The notes under the pieces are model-generated. The model was not told the origin of the DNA and ran no database searches. It was given only the letters and a program-made list of their open reading frames with translations. From Lentisphaerota bacterium (GTDB taxonomy: Bacteria > Verrucomicrobiota > Lentisphaeria > Victivallales > GWF2-50-93), in the NCBI GenBank assembly GCA_025360875.1, contig JANYBI010000423.1:1-5479 (forward strand): 5,479 nucleotides of DNA, written 5' to 3'. The position numbers and the translations under genes are program-made. Positions 1 to 5,479 of this stretch are shown here, piece by piece (within the stretch, counting starts at the first letter, position 1; every line of letters begins with the position of its first letter).

Positions 1-673
1 CGCCGGACGAGTCAAAATCGGCGGCAGTGATTTCACGTTCCGTTGTGCCATCGTCGAAAGTGATGCCAGTAGAACGAATATACAGATAGATCACCATATC
101 CAGTGGGATATAGCTCAGGCCAATCCTTCCCTCCATCAAAACGCTTCCATCCTGGTACGTCTTGATAACATAGAGAGTTCCATCATCGTTCACTGCGAAT
201 TTTATGACTGTTATTTCGGAGCTTGCCATGATCGGACCATCGTTTCCGAGACGTGCGACGACATAGCTCGGGACGTCCTTGAGGACCTTGATGTCGAGCC
301 GGCGTCCGGGATTGAGGCTGCTCTCGTATACGTTGAGGTTCCGGTCAAACTTGATCACCGCCAGATCGTCAAGGCCTGGATTGAGCCAGCCCCTCTTCTC
401 GTTCAGGAAAAACACCGGCTTCCCGCTGAAGGAGCTTGAGACTACTTTTACAGTGATCGAGTCAGTGATAGGTGTCCCATTGCCCTCCGGTGTGAAAGTC
501 GCTGATACCTGGATGTCACCTGCGTTCTCAAACTTGTATGGGACCGGAGCATCGGATGTTGTCGTGAGGGTGTTGCCTTCCACGCTGATCGAGACCGAAC
601 CCTGTCCGTTTTCAGGGAATGCCGTCAACAGTAATGAGTCATTCAGCCTTATTGTCTGATTGCCGTCCTGGAG
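1..673 (-). CDS. Out-of-frame 3' continuation of the large surface protein (partial, runs off the left edge)
   Basis: This minus-strand frame is open for 224 codons from 673 to the window edge with no stop. It is shifted by one base from the large gene that ends at 639. The peptide begins LQDGNQTIRLNDSLL and reads as beta-rich, Ig-like extracellular sequence. A first stretch (about residues 1-80, ending ITVKVVSSSF) has the alternating hydrophobic pattern of a bacterial Ig-like or PKD-like domain. A second stretch (about 85-220) includes KFDRNLNVYESS, NDDGTLYVI and GITFDDGTTERE and looks like another beta domain. There is no convincing start codon with a Shine-Dalgarno site near its beginning, and the other frame's last domain is left incomplete. 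It is therefore best read as the rest of the same protein after a frameshift, not as a separate gene. A gene caller might start it at TTG 628 or GTG 586. The true C-terminus lies outside the window. No specific family was recognised. Confidence 0.8.
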
Positions 674-3600
674 GGATGTTAGTTGGCGTCCATGTAACAG
701 TCCTGTTCACAGCAATCTGCCCGCCTTGGAACGATATAGTGAGATTGCTAGGCGCATTCGGCGAAAGGGTGACATCCGAATACCAGCCGTTTTCAATGCT
801 ATGCTGGACAACCGGCGGCACCGGATCCTGTTCCGGTTCGGTATAAAAGCCCTCTATGGAGATCTGCTCGATGTTGGAGGCGTTCGCCCCTTCTATGCAT
901 ACTGGCGAAACCTTGCTTGTGGCCGGAACCGTCACTCCCGAAAGCGCCGCGTTCCTAGCATCTACCCAATCCGGTATCCCATCGCTGTTGCTGTCGGGAC
1001 CACCAAGGATCTGGAGGCGCAATGCGCTTATGCTGATGAACGTGTTGCTGGCTACATTAATCCATTTAATCTTCGCGCTATGGGTTCCTGCCTGGAGCTT
1101 CGGCAGATAGAACCAGGCCTTGCCGGCCGTGGTTTCATTGGCGGTCAGAGCCTGGGAACCGCAGGAGGAGTCGTCCATGAGAAGCTCAAGCAGGAAAGAT
1201 TTCTGCTCTGCGCCGAAATGGCTCGTTGCTTCAATTTCAAGCCGGTATACTCCGGCATTGGCGACGCTAATCGGATATTCTACAGTACCGTTGAGGCATT
1301 CCGTGTAGAGAGCGGTGCCATCCGGAATCCAGTCACCGGCGATTGGAATTCCCTGGCTGCCATTGACGGTGAGGACCGTGGTACATGTGTTGTCGAATTC
1401 CGATACATTCGGATCCGTGAATGTGACTTTCACCTCTTCGTAGTCGCTGTGTCCGTCCCCGTCAGTATCGGCAAGATTAGGATTGGTATGATATATATAA
1501 AGCTCTTCAAAATCTGTGAGTCCGTCATTGTCAGAATCAGGATTATTGGGATTTGTACCGGCGATCAGTTCGTCTGCATCACAGACACCGTCATGGTCCG
1601 AATCCTTGTTCCATGCAATGGTCTCATCGAGAAGAGGTGCCGGGCTGGTGCAGATCCAGAGGTTTGAGTCATCCACATTTCTTCGTGTGAATCCCGGTCC
1701 CGCCCATTCGAGAGTAAGGATGGCCGAGGAGTTATATTCGAAGTAGTCGATCCCGATTTTATGGACTCCCTGTTTCATGTACAGATAGGCGTTGCGCTCC
1801 CTGGCGTTGTGCCTGGTGTCGTTGTCAATCAGGAGCGAGTTATCAATATAAAGGCGAGAGCCGTCGTCGCTGGTCAGGAAGAAGCAGTAGACTCCAGACG
1901 TGGGCACATCAAGATATCCTGAGAAAGAGGCACCCATGTAGTCGGACAGGCCGCTGCCAAGTATGTTTTCCGTAGTGGAGGTGAACGATGGAGATGAAAG
2001 GACCTCCGATGATATCGGCGGCAGATGGCTGAAATCGGGAATGTTGGTCCACTCTCCTTGGTAATATTTTACCGAGATCCCGGGAGTAACGCCCTGGAGC
2101 GTGGATTTTACATCAGCTACCGGCGCGAGGACTGGATTTGATCCCAGAGAATATTCGACGATATTGCTGAGTCCGTCGTTGTCTGCGTCGTCGGTATCGT
2201 TCATGGGCTGGTTGCCGAAATATTTCTTTTTCCAGGCGTAGTAGGCCGCCTCGGCCGCTGTGAAATCCGGGGGCAGGACTTCAAGCAGGATGCTTTCGTC
2301 GGAAGCGACGTTGCTGGAGTTGAACGCCTTCACGGTATATGTATATGTGTTGTCTGTCGAGCGCAGCGGGATGTTCGCCATGCTCTGGAAAGTCACGGAG
2401 CCGATGTCGACTCCGCCCCTGTAAACCTCAAAGTGGCCAAGCGTATAGTTCTCTGAAGGCGGCACCCAGTCCCAGCTGAGAGTGAACGTGCTTCCTGTGA
2501 TTTCAGCGGCTAGGTTATAGGGGGCTGTCGGCTGGCTGGACAGGAAAACTATTTCCGCAGGCGCATTCGGGTTCTGCAGGGCGGATACGGTCGAACCGGT
2601 GCCGTGGTCGCATGTGACACGAAATCCCTTCTGGTGCTGCACATCCCTGATTTCATATTTGATGGCCGGACCGCCGGACACGCTGACGCTCGCTCTGAGA
2701 TCATACCGATGTCCCTTGTACATCGGAACCGAGGCGACGCCATCCACAAGAGTGATCCTCCTTATGTCGGAAGGTATGGGCAGCTGCGGGTAGACATCTA
2801 TCCCGCTGATATTGACGACGTCGACGAATCCGTCAAGCGGAACGCCTTCGCCCGTCTTGAAACTTATTGAGGAGGATTGGAGCTCCCAAGCTAAGATCTT
2901 GGTGTTCTTTATCTGGATTATGTTCGTGTCATGAAGGTTCCGTGCCGCCTGGATCGCGAGGAGCGCGTTGGAATAAGCCGTCTGGTCGTAGCTGTCATAA
3001 TAGAGAAGTACCGGGAAATTGAAAAAATAAACGTTGGCTACTTTGTTATATATGGAATATGCGTAGTCCGACGTCGAGTTCGGGAAATAGTCGAAGAACC
3101 GCATGAGTTGCGCCTTGTATCCGGCTACGGCCGTAACCAGCTCGGTTCTTGTGGCGTATGTATTGAAGTAGGAATATTTGAATTCTGCAAGCCTGTCCAA
3201 AGTACTGAAAACGGAAGGTTCCCGGTCAGAAAGGAAACTAAGGCAATACTCAAAGAGGCTTCCAGCGGCGTCAGGATGCCCATTCTGCCAGTGCTCCTCG
3301 CCCAGCTCGGAAAGCTTGCCGTACAAATAGAGATCGACGAAGGAATGGCCGGGATAACGGCCCAGGAGGAACTGGTCGAGACTCTGCCGGTCCGCGATCC
3401 GCGCGGTATCCGATGACGGCTGGACACCTTGAGCTATCGCGGACATTTCACGGGTTATGAAAGCTGAAAAGATCGGAACATTGATCTGGGAGAAGTCCAC
3501 ATTCGTGTAATTGAGGGCCAGAAGCGCATCCTGTACCGCCGTTATGAGATCGGCTGCGGAGAGGCCGAGAGGATCGACCGAATCAACTATCTGCTGGATT

Positions 3601-3965
3601 ACCGAGGCATCCTCGATCTCTAGGTTTTTCAGCGTTTTCACCGTGAGGGCCGAACTGGGCAATGAGAGATCATTGCCTGAATATGCCTTTACAGTATATA
3701 CATAGGTGGTGTCGGCGGTAAGTCCGGTGTCAGTATATTCGGCTTCCGTTACCGTGGCGACTAGAACACTGTCCCTGTAAACCTTGTATCCGTCGGGAAC
3801 AGGAGTGCCCTCTGAAGGGGCCCATGATATGATCGCCCTGGTGAATGTCGCCTGGTAAAGTCCGGGATCGCCGGGAACCGACGGCGCCTGAGCGAATGTG
3901 TAAAATGAAAGTCCGAGTAATAGGATCAGAAAGCCGGCCAGTTGCAGAAGCCTGTTTTTTCGCAT
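639..3965 (-). CDS. Large secreted multidomain protein with FN3, PA14 and TSP3/EF-hand-like calcium-binding repeats
   Basis: The frame is 1108 residues long. Residues 1-27 form a signal peptide (basic MRKNR, hydrophobic core, AQA before the likely cleavage site). Domains follow in this order: FN3 (about 28-113); an alpha-helical, aromatic-rich, TPR-like region (about 115-350); a small beta region (about 365-475); a second FN3 (about 480-563, TAPYNLAAEI to YTYTVKAFNS); an EF-hand-like loop (593-604); PA14 (about 623-775, with SDDGSRLYIDN at 699-709); three tandem TSP3-like loops (788-844); a CBM-like beta-sandwich (about 860-988); a fifth loop (991-1002); and the start of Ig-like sequence. FN3, PA14 and TSP3 modules are typical of secreted adhesins and glycan-active proteins. 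No catalytic domain was seen, so binding or adhesion is the likely role. The ATG at 3965 is supported by GGAG 8 nt upstream. The final residues after TPTNI (PPGRQSDNKAE) look like frameshift readthrough, because the domain continues in another frame. The gene is probably co-transcribed with the HEAT-repeat gene 16 nt upstream. Confidence 0.93.
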   Translation of the reverse strand: MRKNRLLQLAGFLILLLGLSFYTFAQAPSVPGDPGLYQATFTRAIISWAPSEGTPVPDGYKVYRDSVLVATVTEAEYTDTGLTADTTYVYTVKAYSGNDLSLPSSALTVKTLKNLEIEDASVIQQIVDSVDPLGLSAADLITAVQDALLALNYTNVDFSQINVPIFSAFITREMSAIAQGVQPSSDTARIADRQSLDQFLLGRYPGHSFVDLYLYGKLSELGEEHWQNGHPDAAGSLFEYCLSFLSDREPSVFSTLDRLAEFKYSYFNTYATRTELVTAVAGYKAQLMRFFDYFPNSTSDYAYSIYNKVANVYFFNFPVLLYYDSYDQTAYSNALLAIQAARNLHDTNIIQIKNTKILAWELQSSSISFKTGEGVPLDGFVDVVNISGIDVYPQLPIPSDIRRITLVDGVASVPMYKGHRYDLRASVSVSGGPAIKYEIRDVQHQKGFRVTCDHGTGSTVSALQNPNAPAEIVFLSSQPTAPYNLAAEITGSTFTLSWDWVPPSENYTLGHFEVYRGGVDIGSVTFQSMANIPLRSTDNTYTYTVKAFNSSNVASDESILLEVLPPDFTAAEAAYYAWKKKYFGNQPMNDTDDADNDGLSNIVEYSLGSNPVLAPVADVKSTLQGVTPGISVKYYQGEWTNIPDFSHLPPISSEVLSSPSFTSTTENILGSGLSDYMGASFSGYLDVPTSGVYCFFLTSDDGSRLYIDNSLLIDNDTRHNARERNAYLYMKQGVHKIGIDYFEYNSSAILTLEWAGPGFTRRNVDDSNLWICTSPAPLLDETIAWNKDSDHDGVCDADELIAGTNPNNPDSDNDGLTDFEELYIYHTNPNLADTDGDGHSDYEEVKVTFTDPNVSEFDNTCTTVLTVNGSQGIPIAGDWIPDGTALYTECLNGTVEYPISVANAGVYRLEIEATSHFGAEQKSFLLELLMDDSSCGSQALTANETTAGKAWFYLPKLQAGTHSAKIKWINVASNTFISISALRLQILGGPDSNSDGIPDWVDARNAALSGVTVPATSKVSPVCIEGANASNIEQISIEGFYTEPEQDPVPPVVQHSIENGWYSDVTLSPNAPSNLTISFQGGQIAVNRTVTWTPTNIPPGRQSDNKAE
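641..709 (-). other. Frameshift interval in the large surface protein gene
   Basis: The original frame stops with TGA at 639-641, while the continuing frame has its last upstream stop (TGA) at 707-709. The shift must therefore lie between these two points. It corresponds to one extra base, or two missing bases, in the coding strand. Removing one C from the CCC run (673-675) gives TNILQDGNQTIRL. Removing one G from the GG at 667-668 gives TNIPPDGNQTIRL. Both give a plausible Ig-like strand. No classical slippery heptamer or prfB-like stop context was seen, so mutation or an assembly or sequencing error is more likely than programmed recoding. Confidence 0.75.
1416..1604 (-). repeat. Three tandem TSP3/EF-hand-like calcium-binding repeats
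   Basis: Three units of 22-23 residues lie at residues 788-850 of the large protein. Each begins with a 12-residue loop carrying acidic or polar ligands at positions 1, 3, 5, 9 and 12: DSDHDGVCDADE, DSDNDGLTDFEE and DTDGDGHSDYEE. The linkers are GTNP-like (GTNPNNP, HTNPN, FTDPN). This is the bacterial TSP type 3 pattern, which binds calcium and stiffens surface proteins. Isolated loops of the same type occur at 2154-2189 (DADNDGLSNIVE) and 960-995 (DSNSDGIPDWVD), making five in total. Confidence 0.9.
1641..2099 (-). other. PA14 domain within the large surface protein
   Basis: Residues about 623-775 start with GISVKYYQGEW, the usual PA14 opening in which a short tyrosine-containing strand follows a proline- or glycine-rich linker. 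They continue through FSGYLDVPTSGVYCFFLTSDDGSRLYIDN, given here as its separate parts FSGYLDVP, GVYCFFLTSDDGS and RLYIDN. They end with HKIGIDYFEYNSSAILTLEW. The paired aspartates after LTS (residues 700-701) match the DD pair conserved in PA14 domains, which in several family members takes part in calcium-dependent glycan binding. The domain sits between EF-hand-like loops, which suggests a calcium-stiffened display of this module. Its ligand cannot be read from the sequence. Confidence 0.88.
3885..3965 (-). other. Signal peptide of the large surface protein
   Basis: These 27 codons have the three classical parts: a basic start (MRKNR), a hydrophobic core (LLQLAGFLILLLGLSFYTF) and a small-residue cleavage motif A-Q-A followed by P-S-V. 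There is no cysteine at +1, so this is a Sec/SPI-type signal rather than a lipoprotein signal. The proline at +1 is slightly unfavourable, so the exact cleavage point could differ by a few residues. Confidence 0.85.
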
Positions 3966-3973
3966 ATCATTTT

Positions 3974-3977
3974 CTCC
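3974..3977 (-). promoter_or_regulatory. Ribosome binding site of the large surface protein gene
   Basis: GGAG lies 8 nt before the ATG at 3965, inside the 16-nt gap after the HEAT-repeat gene. The upstream gene ends in tandem TAA stops (3979-3984), directly adjoining this site. The tight spacing supports co-transcription with independent translation initiation. Confidence 0.8.
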
Positions 3978-3981
3978 ATTA

Positions 3982-5061
3982 TTACATTTTTATTTTCTTA
4001 AGCGCGGCTTTCGCCGCGGTACGCATCCTGATATCGCCGCTGGAAGCAAGGGAATTGATGAGCTCGCGGTCCGCTGGCTCTCCGAACGCCCCAAGCGCGG
4101 CCACGGCTGAGATCTTCAGGGGGATGTTGTCCGAATTTCCGGCTATCTCCCGCGCAACCGGAATCACCTTGCGGTCGCCCAACCTTGCGCAGACCTGCAG
4201 GGCCGTTATCCTCACGCCGTTGTCAGTCCGCACATCGGCACAAAGACTGCGGGCGGCATCGGCTATCTTTGATTTTTCGAAACCTGGCTGGCCCGCAAAG
4301 TCGGTCATCATCACCAGGGTCGTCCCGGGAATCCCGGAGACATCATGCAGCGCCTCGTCGAAAACTTTGTCCACGGCGGACCTGTACCCTTCATTGGCGA
4401 TCTTTCCGTATATCGTCCCCATGAACTGAATGCAGTAGGCCCGCCAGACGTTGTCAAAGGTCCTGTCACGGTACATCACTATGAGGTGCGGAACCAGGTC
4501 GTCGGGGCAGTTGGCCTGCCTAATCAGGGCGAGGACGGCATCGTTCTTCACCGAGTCAAACTCAAGGAGCGAGAGGTTGTCGTCGTCGGGCCGCTTGTGC
4601 AGGAAGTAGAGAAGGGCGTTGACCTCCTTGTCGGAAAGATTTTTCCCGAGGGAGTTAACCGCCGCATACCTCGCGTAATATCCCTTTTCCTTTTCAAGCC
4701 CGGCGATGAGTCTTATTGAAGGGGGGATTTCAATTGAAGCGATCTTTATGCTTTCAAGAAGCGACGGATTGCCATTGAAGCGCTTCCGCCCGGCGTAGAA
4801 TTCCACGTTGTATTTCTGGAGGATGTTTTCGATATCGTCATCACGGACGGCTTTGGCTTCCTTGTGCGCCGGGGTAATTGCCTGGCCTTTGCCGGACATC
4901 GGGAGCATGGAAGGCTGTGGTTTGATAAAGAGACGGTATTTTCCGGTAGCGAAAATGTAAATAGTGGAAATCGCTACAAGGCCAGCCAGTACAAAAACAG
5001 TTGAAAACAGGAATTTCTTCCCGTTCTTTTTGACTTCGCCCCTTTTCTCGACATTCCCCAT
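3982..5061 (-). CDS. Membrane-anchored HEAT-repeat protein
   Basis: The protein is 359 residues from ATG 5061, or 361 from the in-frame TTG at 5067 (numbering below counts from the TTG). A lysine-rich N-terminus (KKNGKK) precedes one hydrophobic segment (about 19-40, FLFSTVFVLAGLVAISTIYIF). By the positive-inside rule the tail faces the cytoplasm and the rest lies outside the inner membrane. After a proline-containing linker (about 48-66), the remainder is alpha-helical with HEAT-like helix pairs. The clearest are about 128-160 (ARYAAVNSLGKNLSDKEVNALL), here noted by its core ARYAAVNSLG, then 285-309 (VRITALQVCARLGDRKVIPVA) and 315-341 (LKISAVAALGAFGEPADRELI). HEAT repeats form protein-binding solenoids; no enzymatic motif is visible. 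It is the first gene after a good promoter and lies 16 nt before the large surface protein gene, so it may help in export, assembly or anchoring of that protein; this is inference from position only. PBS-lyase-type HEAT proteins look similar, but no phycobilisome context is present. Confidence 0.9.
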   Translation of the reverse strand: MGNVEKRGEVKKNGKKFLFSTVFVLAGLVAISTIYIFATGKYRLFIKPQPSMLPMSGKGQAITPAHKEAKAVRDDDIENILQKYNVEFYAGRKRFNGNPSLLESIKIASIEIPPSIRLIAGLEKEKGYYARYAAVNSLGKNLSDKEVNALLYFLHKRPDDDNLSLLEFDSVKNDAVLALIRQANCPDDLVPHLIVMYRDRTFDNVWRAYCIQFMGTIYGKIANEGYRSAVDKVFDEALHDVSGIPGTTLVMMTDFAGQPGFEKSKIADAARSLCADVRTDNGVRITALQVCARLGDRKVIPVAREIAGNSDNIPLKISAVAALGAFGEPADRELINSLASSGDIRMRTAAKAALKKIKM

Positions 5062-5078
5062 ATCCAATATATCCCCTT
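5062..5078 (-). promoter_or_regulatory. Ribosome binding site and ambiguous start of the HEAT-repeat gene
   Basis: AAGGGG (5073-5078) can pair with the 16S tail with one G-U pair. It lies 5 nt from TTG 5067 and 11 nt from ATG 5061, with both starts in frame and two codons apart. Spacing slightly favours TTG and codon type favours ATG; ATG was chosen because TTG starts are uncommon. The difference is two residues before the membrane anchor and does not affect function. Confidence 0.55.
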
Positions 5079-5131
5079 TTGAAACTATATTGGCGCCATT
5101 ACTACAGCAAACTTCCTGATCAACAGCCTAA

Positions 5132-5160
5132 ATCTTAATTTACACCCAACGCATTGTCAA
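5132..5160 (-). promoter_or_regulatory. Sigma70-type promoter of the two-gene operon
   Basis: On the minus strand a perfect -35 box TTGACA (5155-5160) is followed by a 17-nt spacer and TAAGAT (5132-5137; four of six consensus bases). Immediately upstream, 5164-5193 is strongly A/T-rich with T runs, resembling an UP element. Predicted transcription start is about 5124-5126, leaving a leader of some 60 nt before the HEAT-repeat gene. No riboswitch-like structure was recognised in that leader. No promoter was seen in the 16-nt gap to the next gene, so this one probably serves both. Confidence 0.72.
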
Positions 5161-5207
5161 GCGTAAAATAGAATATTAACAGAAAATAAAAGTTACCACG
5201 TCTAGTA

Positions 5208-5219
5208 TGTTGTACAACA
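5208..5219. promoter_or_regulatory. 12-bp perfect palindrome, possible operator
   Basis: TGTTGTACAACA reads the same on both strands. Its centre is about 88 bp upstream of the predicted transcription start and about 50 bp upstream of the -35 box, a distance typical of activator sites. Symmetry does not extend beyond 12 bp and no second copy was seen in the intergenic region. A palindrome this long appears by chance in roughly one in ten stretches of 400 bp, so the assignment is weak. Confidence 0.3.
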
Positions 5220-5312
5220 CTGATCTTCCGCACTGCCACATTCCGTCGACCGGTTGTGCCGATGGGTCAAAACATTATCTTCGTCCAGGAACAGTTTCAA
5301 ACCGGATCATCA

Positions 5313-5346
5313 AGAAAAATGCCAATTGCGAATTTTTCGCAATTGG
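5313..5346 (-). terminator. Rho-independent terminator-like hairpin facing the operon
   Basis: An 11-bp perfect stem (CCAATTGCGAA at 5322-5332 with 5336-5346) closes a 3-nt loop. On the minus strand it is followed after two bases by TTTTTCTT (5313-5319 and just beyond). This is the layout of an intrinsic terminator for a leftward transcript entering from the right of the window, and it would insulate the promoter at 5132-5160. The stem is only moderately GC-rich, and on the plus strand the nearest T run is about 14 nt away, so the minus orientation is preferred. Confidence 0.55.
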
Positions 5347-5479
5347 AAATTGCCTTCGGATTTTTCTAGCCATACTTCCGGTCGCCTTTTCCCTGTCTGG
5401 CTCATGAATGCTACGCCTTGCATCTCCTTGACCATGTGGATGTCTGATGGATTTTGATTGTGGATAATTAAAAGGTTTA

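Larger units (their letters stand above)
5161..5479. other. Upstream intergenic stretch without an assignable gene
   Basis: This stretch holds the UP-like tract, a 12-bp palindrome and a leftward terminator-like hairpin, described separately. Two minus-strand frames are open from the right edge. One ends at TGA 5310-5312 and contains MVKEMQGVAFMSQTGKRR and PEVWLEKSEG. The other runs on to TAA 5278-5280 and contains HPHGQGDARRS. Neither has a convincing start or a recognised domain, and both run through the hairpin. Plus-strand frames here (for example 5254-5457) also lack a ribosome site. One of the minus-strand frames could be the 3' end of a neighbouring gene cut by the window, but the sequence does not decide it. 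Confidence 0.4.

Noticed and set aside
279..659. 126-codon plus-strand frame near the left end
   Set aside because: It is antisense to the well-supported continuation of the large protein, and its peptide is rich in Ser, Arg and Pro with no domain pattern.
1416..1604. Tandem repeat considered as a CRISPR or DNA-level satellite
   Set aside because: The repetition is at the protein level (calcium-binding loops); the nucleotide units have diverged and there are no spacers.
660..1667. 335-codon open frame on the plus strand
   Set aside because: It lies entirely antisense to the TSP3, CBM-like and Ig-like part of the large gene, has no ribosome site or recognisable domain, and its length reflects the codon pattern of the opposite strand.
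3845..4429. 194-codon plus-strand frame spanning the junction of the two genes
   Set aside because: It crosses the ends of two convincing minus-strand genes and their ribosome site, and no domain was seen; it is a shadow frame.
3982..5061. HEAT protein considered as a phycobilisome lyase
   Set aside because: HEAT repeats of this type resemble PBS-lyase repeats in sequence, but there is an N-terminal membrane anchor and no phycobilisome or pigment gene nearby.
5091..5098. TGGCGCCA palindrome in the leader of the HEAT-repeat gene
   Set aside because: Eight-base palindromes are expected by chance at this scale, and the symmetry breaks immediately outside it.

Overview
The window shows two genes on the minus strand, read right to left, that look like one operon. 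It carries most of a large secreted protein gene and all of a smaller upstream gene. Features suggesting a Gram-negative bacterium are a cleavable signal peptide, calcium-binding TSP3/EF-hand-like repeats (DxDxDGxxDxxE), a PA14 domain, fibronectin type III modules, and a membrane-anchored HEAT-repeat protein. Large surface proteins of this composition are common in the PVC group (Lentisphaerota, Kiritimatiellota, Verrucomicrobiota) and in some candidate phyla such as Omnitrophota. That placement is a guess from domain style; no marker gene is present.

Layout, in transcription order. Positions 5161-5479 are mostly non-coding. They hold a terminator-like hairpin (about 5313-5346) facing left and a 12-bp palindrome (5208-5219). 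A good sigma70-type promoter follows (perfect TTGACA at 5155-5160, 17-nt spacer, TAAGAT at 5132-5137), with an AT-rich tract just upstream. A leader of about 60 nt leads into the first gene (5061 or 5067 to 3982), a 359-361 aa protein with one N-terminal membrane anchor and HEAT-like helical repeats. It ends in tandem TAA stops. The second gene starts 16 nt further on with its own GGAG site. It encodes a signal peptide, FN3, an alpha-helical (TPR-like) region, a small beta region, a second FN3, an EF-hand-like loop, PA14, three tandem TSP3-like loops, a beta-sandwich domain, a fifth EF-hand-like loop and the start of Ig-like domains.

The reading frame of the large gene stops at 639, but coding does not. 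Another minus-strand frame is open from about 707 to the left edge and encodes 224 further residues of the same Ig-like, beta-rich style. The best reading is one gene of well over 1,300 codons, broken by a single-base frameshift between 641 and 709 and running off the left edge. Whether the shift is a real mutation, an assembly error or a recoding site cannot be decided here.

No RNA genes, CRISPR arrays, insertion sequences or origins were recognised. The two proteins probably act outside the cytoplasm: a HEAT scaffold held at the inner membrane facing the periplasm, and a calcium-dependent, carbohydrate- or surface-binding secreted protein. Their functional partnership is inferred only from operon layout.
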